Shown: positions 14,854-22,828, numbered from the stretch's first letter. The stretch: 31,600 bases of DNA from Mariprofundus sp. (GCA_030951095.1 JAUZQI010000173.1:1-31600), one strand, 5' to 3'. Notes: generated from the sequence alone by a model not told the origin. Numbers and translations are program-made.

Positions 14854-16632
14854 TCAAAGAGCCTTGACGCGTTCGGCTATCGTGAGCTGGCCCTCTTCCA
14901 GCAAGCCAGGCAACTGCTGGGCAGCACCGTAGTCACCCTGCGCAAGATTGGAGGCTTCCTTCTTCGGATCGTCAACAAAGAATGTTGAACGCATTTCCAG
15001 ATGCAGCGGACCGCAGAAGTGTTGACAGAAGACTTCATACTCGCCTGCAATATCCGCCGTGAACTCGGCCACCGTGGTCACGCCGCGTGGCAAATCCATA
15101 TTGGTTCTCAGACCATAAGGGCCGTAGATGGTATAACCCATGGTGACATCCGGATTTTTGGTAATGCCTGCAGCCTTGTCGATATTGGTCACAAAGAGCC
15201 TGACCTTGTCGCCCTTGTTCACCCGAACCTGACGGGGAATATAACCATAGCTGAACGCCTTGATATGAATCTCCTTGACGCCGTTCACCAGTTTGATGCC
15301 GGGTCTGGCATGTTCCTTGGGGATTAAATACTGCGTGACTTTCGCCTTATGCGCCGGTTCGAGTTGTATAAGCTTACCGGTTTTAGGTGAAAACAGACCA
15401 CCCTTTTCCGCCTGACCCATGGTCCAGTCCTTAATCAGATAGGACATGATGCTCTTGGCGTTATGCGGTTCGCCGTCCACCGGCATGATCCTCAGGGTCT
15501 TGCCGTAGGTCGGGCTCTTCTCCCGTGCATCCCACATCTCGAAGTTGACCGGATAGACAACGCCGGTCGGGCTGAACAGGCCGGTTGAGAACTTGTTCAA
15601 AGCCATGACATACGAGTTATCCGCACTGATGGCGATATGACCAGTTCTGTAGTGGGTCGGAATCTCATCCACCACTTCCAGTTTATGCAGATCAATCTTC
15701 ACGTTTGCATCGGCCACGAAGCAGCTTTCATAAGCATACTTGGAAGTCAGACCCTTGGGGCTATCGATACCTGCTCTGTAAGCGCCACCGTCTTTATTAT
15801 ATACATCCATGACAGAATGCAGCGGGCCGGCGCAAGTTGGCAATACTTTCATCACTGCCAGCTTCCTGGTATCAATCACGCTCATGGTGGCTGACAGCTT
15901 GTCACTGACAATCACTTTGGTGCCTTCAGGAATCACATCCGTGCCATGCGGGTTTTTACCCACCGGGATTTCCTTAATCAGCTTGAACGGATTGGCGGAG
16001 AACACGCCCACAGTGGAGTGATAATAGTTACCGGAGAAGACGTACTTCTCGCTTGGCGTCCCTGCTTTACCCACATCCAGATAGTCTGGAGCGCTTGGGG
16101 ATGGGCCCCAGTCGATAACCTGGGTCTTGCCGGTTTTAATCTCCATTTTCAGCATCTTGCCGGTATATTCACCGGAACCGTAGAGGTATTTACCCATCGG
16201 GCTCAGTGCAATATGGTGAACGCCGAACGGGAAGGGAAGAGCAATCAGCCTTTCCAGAAAACCGGATTGCAGATTAATCTCGCCAACAGTGTTGGCGCCC
16301 TTGTCGTTGACATAAAGATATTTGCCATCAGGGGTGCCATTCTTGTTACCTGCATTCAGCCCGCCATAGACGACCTCGTGCAGGTCAACGCCGACAGCAA
16401 TATGCCGGTAGGTTCTGAAACTTGGAATACCGATGACAGCCACGCGTCCATCCAGACCGCCTGCATTATATAGTAACATCGGATCATGCAAGGGCGAATC
16501 TTTCGCGCCTTCTGCAGGACTCACCGCATGCTGCCATGGTGGAACCGTTTCTGCTGCGTTCGCAACGCCCAACATCATGAAAACCGCTGAAAATAGCCCC
16601 ACGATGAAATTCATATGTTTGTTTTTCTTCAT
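14854..16632 (-). CDS. NosZ-like copper protein (beta-propeller plus cupredoxin) with altered metal ligands
   Basis: The 592-aa protein has a Sec (not Tat) signal peptide (about 1-27). A seven-bladed propeller follows (about 45-445), then a C-terminal CuA-type cupredoxin (about 455-553). Propeller histidines matching NosZ CuZ ligands are H85, H139, H229 (NPHGTDV), H272 (GPLH), H332 (GHIA) and H390 (EPHN). The usual HH pair of the first blade reads H85-E86. The CuA loop CQHFCGPLHLEM keeps Cys536, Cys540, His544 and Met547. The upstream CuA His of THGF is Met498 (TMGY), and no other His precedes the loop. Canonical N2O reductase has both. No nosD, F, Y, L or R genes are nearby. GGGAGG precedes the start and an FNR box lies 148 bp upstream. 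Family membership is clear; N2O reductase activity is doubtful. Thiocyanate dehydrogenase, another NosZ-fold copper enzyme, shows the fold can change chemistry. Confidence 0.82.
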   Translation of the reverse strand: MKKNKHMNFIVGLFSAVFMMLGVANAAETVPPWQHAVSPAEGAKDSPLHDPMLLYNAGGLDGRVAVIGIPSFRTYRHIAVGVDLHEVVYGGLNAGNKNGTPDGKYLYVNDKGANTVGEINLQSGFLERLIALPFPFGVHHIALSPMGKYLYGSGEYTGKMLKMEIKTGKTQVIDWGPSPSAPDYLDVGKAGTPSEKYVFSGNYYHSTVGVFSANPFKLIKEIPVGKNPHGTDVIPEGTKVIVSDKLSATMSVIDTRKLAVMKVLPTCAGPLHSVMDVYNKDGGAYRAGIDSPKGLTSKYAYESCFVADANVKIDLHKLEVVDEIPTHYRTGHIAISADNSYVMALNKFSTGLFSPTGVVYPVNFEMWDAREKSPTYGKTLRIMPVDGEPHNAKSIMSYLIKDWTMGQAEKGGLFSPKTGKLIQLEPAHKAKVTQYLIPKEHARPGIKLVNGVKEIHIKAFSYGYIPRQVRVNKGDKVRLFVTNIDKAAGITKNPDVTMGYTIYGPYGLRTNMDLPRGVTTVAEFTADIAGEYEVFCQHFCGPLHLEMRSTFFVDDPKKEASNLAQGDYGAAQQLPGLLEEGQLTIAERVKAL

Positions 16633-16779
16633 TTTTCCTCCCTTGAAATACCTTCTGCTCTGTCTCTGGATCTATATATCCATCCATTAGGATGGTATTT
16701 ACTGCATTTGGCGCAACCCACTGAAACCATTGCGCATACCTTAGTGCAGGAATAGAACATCATTTAAACTTGCCTTACC

Positions 16780-16793
16780 TTGATCTAAATCAA
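16780..16793 (-). promoter_or_regulatory. FNR/ANR box upstream of the NosZ-like operon
   Basis: TTGATCTAAATCAA is a perfect FNR consensus. On the minus strand a TTCTAT -10 candidate (16757-16752) lies about 32 bp from its centre, fitting activation at -41.5 and a start near 16745. The remaining leader to the ATG at 16632 is about 110 nt. Confidence 0.82.
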
Positions 16794-16802
16794 ATTATCA
16801 AC

Positions 16803-16825
16803 ATTTAATTAAATGATTGAATGAT
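16803..16825 (-). promoter_or_regulatory. 23-nt site with palindromic core (copy 1), possible operator
   Basis: The palindrome ATTTAATTAAAT (16803-16814) is followed by GATTGAATGAT (16815-16825). A near-identical 23-nt site lies ahead of phnD (26505-26527), where the core is ATTCAATTGAAT. The two differences are on opposite arms, so the palindrome is preserved. It sits just upstream of the FNR box, and a MITE is inserted at its distal edge. A dimeric winged-helix regulator such as the ArsR-rhodanese protein is a plausible binder. Confidence 0.5.
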
Positions 16826-16986
16826 GAGCCACTTGCAAAAATCGTGAACGGCGATTTACTTCCCCACTCCGGCGCAACTCGAACTGGAATTTCAGAGAAT
16901 GGAACCACCATGCTCCGAAATTCCATTCCAAAAATGCACTCGAAGTGGGATTGCAACGCATCCACTGAGACTTTTGCAAGTGGCTC
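16826..16986 (+). mobile_element. MITE family A, full copy 1 (161 bp)
   Basis: Terminal inverted repeats GAGCCACTTGCAAAA and TTTTGCAAGTGGCTC bound a 161-bp non-coding element with the 4-bp target duplication TGAT (16822-16825 and 16987-16990). An internal hairpin (16885-16897 with 16913-16925) and CCCACT/AGTGGG arms give nested palindromes. It is nearly identical to 27846-28006. It lies between the divergent NosZ-like and cytochrome-maturation operons, 32 bp upstream of the FNR box. I cannot name the parent IS. Confidence 0.9.
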
Positions 16987-17109
16987 TGATGCCCTTATAA
17001 AAAGTCATCATGCCCACGAATACAGATACCCGGAGAGATTCCGGATTTATCCTCGCTGTCGAAAGAAACCATGATATGATGCCGACTGCCACAAAGGAGT
17101 TCCACAACG

Positions 17110-17937
17110 ATGAAACGGGTAAACTGCATAACATATCTGGCCGCTGTTTTTCTGCTGGCAGCCCTCAGCGCCGGATGCGATAGCGATAGCGGATCATCTC
17201 CGGGCGTCGGCGAAGCCACCAAGGATCTGTCCATTGGCCGGATGCGGGTGTCGATTTGGCCGGAATATGACGAGCCTAGTATTCTGGCTATCTATGACGG
17301 TAAATTTGAGGAAGGCGCGGATTACCCCATCAAGACAAGTTTTTTCGTGCCCAAAGGTTCCGTCATCAGCGATGCCTGCAGCCTGTCTTATAGCGGCCAG
17401 CATTTTTGCCAACTCTACAAAACCATCCCCAGAGGCGAATATGATGAAGTAAGCCTGCTGCTGCCCTACCCGAATTTTTATCTCAGCTTTCATACCCCGC
17501 AGTTTGACGTCACGGAAGCAAAACGGGCATTCACGTACCGGATTAAATCCAATCACCCCGTCAAAACCATGCAAATCGATATTCAGCAACCGCTACGCAG
17601 CACGGCTTTCAACATCTCGCCGGACAAGCGCGCCGCCGTAGCGCACAATGATAGCACCATACGGGTGCTCAAAGGATTTAAGCATACCAGCTACGCCTTG
17701 CATGATATTTCCGAAGGGCAGGAAAGCGTGTTCAAACTGGCTTACGACAAAAAAGATCCCAAGCCCTCCGTGGATATTAAATACACCTCCATGACCGGCC
17801 CGGAGGTTTCGACAACATCGCCTTATGAAACCCTGCGCAATATAAGAACCTTTATATATATACTGTTCGGCTCAGGACTCATCGCCATGATAGCGCTGGC
17901 TATCCGGTTTTTCCGATCCCGCAAGCAGGGCGACTAG
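17110..17937 (+). CDS. membrane-anchored lipoprotein of the cytochrome-maturation operon
   Basis: I do not recognise a family for this 275-aa protein. It has a lipoprotein signal peptide with lipobox LSAGC (Cys 23), a periplasmic beta-rich domain of about 215 residues with a Cys pair in DACSLSYSGQHFCQL, and a C-terminal helix (about 245-265, IYILFGSGLIAMIALAIRFF) with a basic end. GGAG precedes the ATG by about 10 nt. It is the first gene of the plus-strand operon and ends 4 nt before the CcmH-like start. The layout (lipid anchor, globular domain, C-terminal helix) suggests a scaffold for the maturation complex. It shares the divergent intergenic region with the NosZ-like gene. Confidence 0.75.
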   Translation: MKRVNCITYLAAVFLLAALSAGCDSDSGSSPGVGEATKDLSIGRMRVSIWPEYDEPSILAIYDGKFEEGADYPIKTSFFVPKGSVISDACSLSYSGQHFCQLYKTIPRGEYDEVSLLLPYPNFYLSFHTPQFDVTEAKRAFTYRIKSNHPVKTMQIDIQQPLRSTAFNISPDKRAAVAHNDSTIRVLKGFKHTSYALHDISEGQESVFKLAYDKKDPKPSVDIKYTSMTGPEVSTTSPYETLRNIRTFIYILFGSGLIAMIALAIRFFRSRKQGD

Positions 17938-17941
17938 CGCC

Positions 17942-18373
17942 ATGAAAAAACATATGTCTGTTTTCGCGCTATTGCTGATGATGGGATTATTGGCGTTCCA
18001 TCCAACCAGTGCGCGGGCGCTGACTGTGAATGATGTCGTGGTCGATCTGGCCTGCCCGTGCGAATGTCCGCTGGTGCTGTCGGACTGCAATATGAGCTGC
18101 GGGCTGAAATGGAAGGATGATGTCGGCAAGCTCATCAACAAGGGTATGAGCAAAAAGGAAATCATCGACTACTTTGTCGCCAAACACGGGGAAGCCGCCC
18201 GCATCACTCCGCTTCAGCGCATTCAGGGCAAGATATTCCAATACACCCGCAGCTTCGGCGTGCTGGACTGGAGTTTGTTGTGGGGCGGCTTGATCGTATG
18301 GATAGTGTTGATGTTTTTCGGCGTCTATATGGGCGTAAAGAGGATTTCCCGCAATAAGTCGCAGACCACGTGA
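17942..18373 (+). CDS. CcmH/NrfF-like thiol protein for cytochrome c maturation
   Basis: The 143-aa protein has a signal peptide (cleaved after SARA, about residue 26). The Cys-rich segment LACPCECPLVLSDCNMSC replaces the usual LRCxxCQ of CcmH. The family helix KWKDDVGKLINKGMSKKEII with YFVAKHGEAA then follows, and a C-terminal transmembrane helix (about 105-128). The multiple-Cys variant is known in CcmH-like proteins outside the classical System I. Its role is likely to keep apocytochrome haem-binding thiols reduced, receiving electrons from the redoxins and CcdA encoded downstream. It overlaps the next gene by 4 nt. Confidence 0.8.
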   Translation: MKKHMSVFALLLMMGLLAFHPTSARALTVNDVVVDLACPCECPLVLSDCNMSCGLKWKDDVGKLINKGMSKKEIIDYFVAKHGEAARITPLQRIQGKIFQYTRSFGVLDWSLLWGGLIVWIVLMFFGVYMGVKRISRNKSQTT

Positions 18374-19191
18374 AAACACTGTTCACCAGCATCGCCGCAT
18401 TGATACTGATGCTTGGGGCGGTGGTTGCGCTTGTATTGATTTTTCTGTTCGATATGCCGCCGGGAGAGATTCTCGGTACTATGCAAACTGAAGGAAAATT
18501 CCTGCTCTACAAATATGAACTGGTTGAAAAACTGACTGCCGCCGAGAAAAGGAAACTCTATCAAAGCAACTGCACCCGACAGTGCCACAGCAAAGACCTG
18601 ATTGAGAAAACGCCCAGAACTGCAGCCGAATGGGATAATATCGTTATCCGCATGCAAGCGCCTGACCGCGCCGATCTCAGCGACCGCGAAGCCGCCGTGA
18701 TCACCCGCTATCTCAAAAGCCATTTCTTGAGCAATATCCCGACCGTGCTGCCCGAAAAGACGATGCGATTTCTTAAACGGCATCTGTGGAAAAGCGATTT
18801 CGGCGCGGGCGATTTGTATCTGGATGTGATTTATATTCCTCGCACGCTCGTCCGGCTATTGCCCTATCTGGTGGCCAGCAACGACCTGCCAAAAAAACAG
18901 GGCGCGTATTTTGTCGTCTATCTGAATACGCATCAGGGTTCGATACCACCCTGGAAACTGGATCAGGTGGCAACGCTGAGTCAAGGCATCGGCGATGCGC
19001 AAAAAGCCCTCGGCTGGCAAATTCTCTACGAGGGCGATTATGGTGGCCAACTCCACCATATTCAGGGCGTCCTGACATTTCCGGATTTTGACGAAAGCCA
19101 GTTCGACAGCATGCAAATCGCCATTGACCTGCCCGGCATGCGGGAACGCGTATTTCAATGGAAACTGCCCGTTCCACCCATGGCGGAGTGA
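18370..19191 (+). CDS. membrane-anchored cytochrome with a rare CX3CH haem motif
   Basis: The start is GTG, overlapping the CcmH-like stop (GTGA). The 273-aa protein has an N-terminal anchor (about 5-27), then SNCTRQCHSKD: Cys68, three residues, Cys72, His73. This is CX3CH instead of CXXCH. The downstream helix region (AAEWDNIVIRMQ ... AAVITRYLKSHF) looks like a cytochrome c domain. From about residue 120 the protein continues as an unrecognised domain of about 150 aa rich in beta strands. CX3CH haem attachment is rare but documented. Its placement inside a maturation operon suggests it is either a dedicated client or an electron carrier for thiol/haem reduction. Haem attachment itself is inferred. 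Confidence 0.7.
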   Translation: MKTLFTSIAALILMLGAVVALVLIFLFDMPPGEILGTMQTEGKFLLYKYELVEKLTAAEKRKLYQSNCTRQCHSKDLIEKTPRTAAEWDNIVIRMQAPDRADLSDREAAVITRYLKSHFLSNIPTVLPEKTMRFLKRHLWKSDFGAGDLYLDVIYIPRTLVRLLPYLVASNDLPKKQGAYFVVYLNTHQGSIPPWKLDQVATLSQGIGDAQKALGWQILYEGDYGGQLHHIQGVLTFPDFDESQFDSMQIAIDLPGMRERVFQWKLPVPPMAE

Positions 19192-19286
19192 CAAACATGC
19201 AAAACATATATTCAGGTTCAACCTTGAATGGCTCTGCAATTGGGTTCAGCATTTCCTCGCTGCTAGCCTGAACGCCGGAGGAACGA

Positions 19287-19805
19287 TTGAAGTTTAAGCC
19301 CTATAAACTATTGCTTGCGATTTCCGTGCCCGGTTTATTGCTTGCGCTGGTGGCGGCGGGCTTGATTTTTTCCAGCGGGGAAAAAGTTACGACACAGAAA
19401 CTGGCACCCGATTTCTCGCTTGACCTCCTTGACGGCGGCAAATTTCAGTTGAGCGCCTACAAAGGCACTCCTGTCACGATTAATTTTTTCGCTTCATGGT
19501 GTCATCCATGCCGTCAGGAAATTCCGTCACTGGTCGCCGTTCGCAGCGAATATAAACCCAAAGGCGTTCACTTTCTGGCCATTGCGATTGATGACACGGC
19601 AAAAGATGTGAATGCATTGATTGCGAAGCTGGGGTTCACCTTTCCCGCCGGTCTTGATACGACGGGAAAAATCAAGGATGACTATGGCGTGTATGGATTG
19701 CCCACCACGTTCTTTATCGATAAAAAAGGCATGATCAGCTATTCCCATGCGGGCAGCGCGACCAAGGAGTTATTGCGGCATGAACTCGATAAACTATTAT
19801 TATAA
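19287..19805 (+). CDS. ResA/TlpA-like thiol-disulfide oxidoreductase
   Basis: The TTG start at 19287 is supported by GGAGG six nt upstream; no ATG alternative fits. The 172-aa protein has an N-terminal membrane anchor (about 9-29) and a thioredoxin fold facing the periplasm. The active site is FFASWCHPCRQEIP (about 69-82) and the cis-Pro loop YGLPTTFFIDKKG (about 143-155). It is expected to reduce apocytochrome disulfides, with electrons from CcdA. It follows the CX3CH cytochrome by 95 nt, a stretch with no gene, and overlaps the next redoxin gene. Confidence 0.87.
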   Translation: MKFKPYKLLLAISVPGLLLALVAAGLIFSSGEKVTTQKLAPDFSLDLLDGGKFQLSAYKGTPVTINFFASWCHPCRQEIPSLVAVRSEYKPKGVHFLAIAIDDTAKDVNALIAKLGFTFPAGLDTTGKIKDDYGVYGLPTTFFIDKKGMISYSHAGSATKELLRHELDKLLL

Positions 19806-20292
19806 AAACCTTGCCACCGCGCTTCTCCTCGCCCTGATGCTTTTTGGCTGCAACGGCGATGAACATGCGCTGATTCAGGTCGGCGCAAAAGCGCCCCCGT
19901 TCACGCTGAAGCTGGTCGATGGCGGACAGGCCAATCTGGCGCAATATGCCGGCAAGGGGCTGGTCATCACCTTTATGGCCTCATGGTGTCCCTGCTCCAA
20001 CGATTCCATGCCCCTGATGAAAGACGCCTATCAGACGCACAAGGATGATATCGCCTTTCTGATGGTCGGCGTTCAGGATGCTGAATCCAAGTTCGGACAA
20101 TATGTTAAAAAATGGGATGTCCCCTTCGCCGCCGGTTTCGATGATGGCGACAAGATAGCCAGAGCCTATGGCATAGGCTCCCCGCCAACGACCTATTTTA
20201 TCGACAAGACAGGCTTGGTGAAACGCGCCTTCTATGGCAATATCAAAGACAAACCGAGCGAATTCCAACAATGGCTTAAAGAGATTATGTGA
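19780..20292 (+). CDS. redoxin-domain lipoprotein with CXC active site
   Basis: The 170-aa protein starts at ATG 19780 (AAGGAG about 10 nt upstream), overlapping the ResA-like gene by 26 nt. It has a lipobox MLFGC (lipidated Cys), then an AhpC/TlpA-type thioredoxin fold. The active site reads FMASWCPCSNDSMP, so the cysteines are spaced CPC rather than CXXC. The cis-Pro loop GSPPTTYFIDKTG is intact. A CXC spacing usually shifts redox potential and favours isomerase-like or persulfide chemistry. It may act in series with the CHPC redoxin just upstream, both fed by CcdA. Confidence 0.82.
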   Translation: MNSINYYYKNLATALLLALMLFGCNGDEHALIQVGAKAPPFTLKLVDGGQANLAQYAGKGLVITFMASWCPCSNDSMPLMKDAYQTHKDDIAFLMVGVQDAESKFGQYVKKWDVPFAAGFDDGDKIARAYGIGSPPTTYFIDKTGLVKRAFYGNIKDKPSEFQQWLKEIM

Positions 20293-20990
20293 TGGGTGCC
20301 GGCACTGCCCTGTGGGGGGGCTTTCATTCTTTTTTCTCAATCTGGCAGGTTTGTCTGGTGCAAATCAGCCCCTTCTATATGGCTTTTATCGTTGGCCTGT
20401 TTCTGGCCACTGCCGGCCAGAAAGATAATCCGACAATTGGTCGCTGGGTTGGGCTGCCGTTTCTCGCCTACACTGTGGGATTCACGGTGATTTATTCCAT
20501 ACTTATCTCCTCTGGACTGAATATCAGCAAATCCCTGCTCTACAACATAAGCTCACTGAGGGTAGCCGCCGGCGTCGCCATCTTAATCGCCGCAATGTAC
20601 ATCCTGTTGATTGACCGCATTTGCGCTTTACGTTGCAAACTGAGCCCCATGCTTTTGAGCGCATTATCCCTGTTGATTGGCCTGAGCTTCGCATTGATTT
20701 ACGCGCCCTGCATTACGCCCACCATGTCCGACATCATGAGCATCGCATCCAAGCCGCAAACAGCGGTGCAAGGGTGGCATCTGGCCGTATTCTACGGCAT
20801 CGGCATCTGCGCCGCCTTTGGCGTGACAGGCATGGCGCTTATTCTGCTGCTGAGAAGAAGCAATTTTGTCATGCAACATACCCGTCTGATGAAAAATATC
20901 TGCGGTGTCATCCTGCTGATTCCAGCTCTGCTGGCCCTCACCGGCACAATGCGGCATTTCAAGGCGTTCTTTCTCGGCTTTATGGTCTGA
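20292..20990 (+). CDS. ccdA: CcdA/DsbD-type transmembrane electron transporter
   Basis: The protein is about 232 aa with six predicted helices. The two functional cysteines are in the first helix (FSIWQVCLVQISPF) and the fourth (ALIYAPCITPTMSDI), the latter matching the PCxTP signature. The start ATG overlaps the stop of the previous gene (TGATG); a GTG three nt earlier is also possible. CcdA carries reducing equivalents from cytoplasmic thioredoxin to periplasmic redoxins and CcmH/ResA proteins. The gene ends 2 nt before the ResB start. The function is well supported by motif and neighbours. Confidence 0.87.
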   Translation: MGAGTALWGGFHSFFSIWQVCLVQISPFYMAFIVGLFLATAGQKDNPTIGRWVGLPFLAYTVGFTVIYSILISSGLNISKSLLYNISSLRVAAGVAILIAAMYILLIDRICALRCKLSPMLLSALSLLIGLSFALIYAPCITPTMSDIMSIASKPQTAVQGWHLAVFYGIGICAAFGVTGMALILLLRRSNFVMQHTRLMKNICGVILLIPALLALTGTMRHFKAFFLGFMV

Positions 20991-20992
20991 GC

Positions 20993-22828
20993 TTGACGCC
21001 GTCCTTGACGCATAGGGGAGTCAAACAGCAGGCGTTCGGCGTCGTACTTGTCAGCCTCGGCGTCATCACCGCTCTGTTATCCAAAGTGCTCGGTTTTGAA
21101 CTGGATGTATTCTATATTGTCATCGGCATCATCGGCGTCTGTCTGTTTCTATACGGCCTTGCTCATAAGAATCGGGACACCATCATGGACAGCGATCTGT
21201 TCAAAGCTTTGAGTTCCATGTCACTGGCCATCATCATGTTGATGGTCGTATCCATTGCTTCAGTCATTGGCACTGTTTTGCTGCAAAACCAGAATCAGGC
21301 GGCCTATCTGGATCAATTCGGGCCGCTCTGGTACTGGGTGTTCCGCTCGCTTGGCCTGTTTAATATGTACCATACCTGGTGGTTTCTGATGCTGCTTGGT
21401 CTGCTCATGCTTTCGCTCACCGCCTGTTTGTGGCGGCATGTTCCCGGCATGCTCAAACAGATGCGCACGCGCCATGTGTTTCTGGATGACCATTCACTTA
21501 CCCGTTTTAAATACCTTCATCAGGCGACGTTGGAGGAAACGCATTCGACCGCCGCATTGGAAAAACAATTCCGCCATATTCTGTCCGGCTGGGAGTTCAA
21601 AACAGCGGAACAACATGGACAGCGTTATATCCGCGCCGACAAGGGCCGCTGGAGCAAGTGGGGCTATATTCTCGTACACAGTTCCATCCTGATTATTCTC
21701 ATCGGCGGCTGGATGAGTCTGCAATTTGGCATTCGCGGCAATATGTCTGTCACCGAAGGTACGGCTGAAAGCAAAATATTTTTCCTCAAGGGAGGCGAAA
21801 CGGCGACACTGGACATGCCGTTTCAGGTGCGCTGCAACAGCTTTCATATTAATTTCTTCCCCACCGGCATGCCCAAAGAATTTCGCAGTAATTTGACTAT
21901 TATTGATCAGGGCAAGGAAATGCTGACATCGGATATCATCGTCAACGAACCCTTGTACTACAAAGGCGTGCGCATTTATCAATCCAGCTTTGGCGATGGT
22001 GGTTCTGATCTCGTCTTTACGCTGTTCCCCATGGAACATTCCGGAGCTACGCGAGAGGCGAGCATCAAGGTGTATGAAACCTGGACCGACCCAAACACCG
22101 GCATCACCCTAAAAATAACAGATTTCAAGCCGTACAACGTCCAGAATCTGGCTGAAGCCGGCAAAGCCAAAGTGGTCCGGGATATTGGCCCGGCGGTCGA
22201 ATATGAGATACGCGGCCCCGGCCTGCAAGCGGCAAAAATCAAGGCGTTTATAAACCCCTTTATTGATATCGACGGTAAAAATCAGGGCTCGTTCCTGATG
22301 CTTTCGACAACAGGCCACAGCGCCGATTATCAAGCGGTCGGGCTCGGCCTTGATCTGACCAACCCGGTCGAGTGGAAATTATTCCGGGCCTTTAAAGATC
22401 GCATGCAACGCATGGCAAAGGAAAAACGGCGTCAAAAAGGCGCTGGTCTTGCCGCTTTCAAGGCGGCATTGACAACAGTTTTCGGCGATAGTCCACCTGA
22501 AAACGCTCAGGCTATCGCCATGCGCGTATTGCAGGCGGCCAAAGTGTTGCCGCAACTGCCATGGCCTGTGCTACCCATGCTGAAGGATTACCATCACGTC
22601 TATTACACCGGCCTGCAAATAGCGCGCGACCCCGGCATGAACGTGGTCTGGTTTGGCAGCGCCCTGCTTGTGATTGGCCTGTGCATCATGCTCTACATGC
22701 CGCATCACAAACTGTGGCTGGTCATCCGCCCTGATGACAGACAAACGCACATCACGCTGATCGGCCTGAGCTCACGCAACCCGCTTGCATTTCACCAGCT
22801 ATTTCACAATCTGGCTGCCAAACTATAA
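20993..22828 (+). CDS. ResB/CcsB-like cytochrome c biogenesis protein
   Basis: The open frame extends upstream into ccdA, but the hydrophobic part begins after the ccdA stop. I choose TTG 20993 (2 nt after it), giving about 611 aa; ATG 21185 is an alternative that drops the first two helices. Extra helices (GVVLVSLGVITALLSKVL, VFYIVIGIIGVCLFLYGLAH) precede the ResB core. The core has MSLAIIMLMVVSIASVIGTV, a WWFLMLLGLLMLSL helix, WGYILVHSSILIILIGGW, a large periplasmic domain (about 250-500) and a final helix near residue 555. ResB pairs with CcsA/ResC as haem exporter and lyase, yet no CcsA gene is in the window. The stop codon lies in the target duplication of the element inserted next. Confidence 0.83.
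   Translation: MTPSLTHRGVKQQAFGVVLVSLGVITALLSKVLGFELDVFYIVIGIIGVCLFLYGLAHKNRDTIMDSDLFKALSSMSLAIIMLMVVSIASVIGTVLLQNQNQAAYLDQFGPLWYWVFRSLGLFNMYHTWWFLMLLGLLMLSLTACLWRHVPGMLKQMRTRHVFLDDHSLTRFKYLHQATLEETHSTAALEKQFRHILSGWEFKTAEQHGQRYIRADKGRWSKWGYILVHSSILIILIGGWMSLQFGIRGNMSVTEGTAESKIFFLKGGETATLDMPFQVRCNSFHINFFPTGMPKEFRSNLTIIDQGKEMLTSDIIVNEPLYYKGVRIYQSSFGDGGSDLVFTLFPMEHSGATREASIKVYETWTDPNTGITLKITDFKPYNVQNLAEAGKAKVVRDIGPAVEYEIRGPGLQAAKIKAFINPFIDIDGKNQGSFLMLSTTGHSADYQAVGLGLDLTNPVEWKLFRAFKDRMQRMAKEKRRQKGAGLAAFKAALTTVFGDSPPENAQAIAMRVLQAAKVLPQLPWPVLPMLKDYHHVYYTGLQIARDPGMNVVWFGSALLVIGLCIMLYMPHHKLWLVIRPDDRQTHITLIGLSSRNPLAFHQLFHNLAAKL

Noticed and set aside
14854..16632. Calling this gene nosZ (functional nitrous oxide reductase)
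   Set aside because: The fold matches, but by eye two conserved copper-ligand histidines are absent and no nos accessory genes are present, so a firm functional name would overstate the evidence.
14854..16632. Thiocyanate dehydrogenase
   Set aside because: It is a NosZ-fold copper enzyme with altered ligands, but it is not known for a C-terminal CuA domain, and I cannot verify its specific catalytic residues here.
20621..20992. N-terminal 124 residues of the long frame leading into ResB
   Set aside because: They overlap ccdA in another frame and are Arg/His-rich without helices; the hydrophobic ResB-like sequence begins after the ccdA stop, so the start is more likely TTG 20993.
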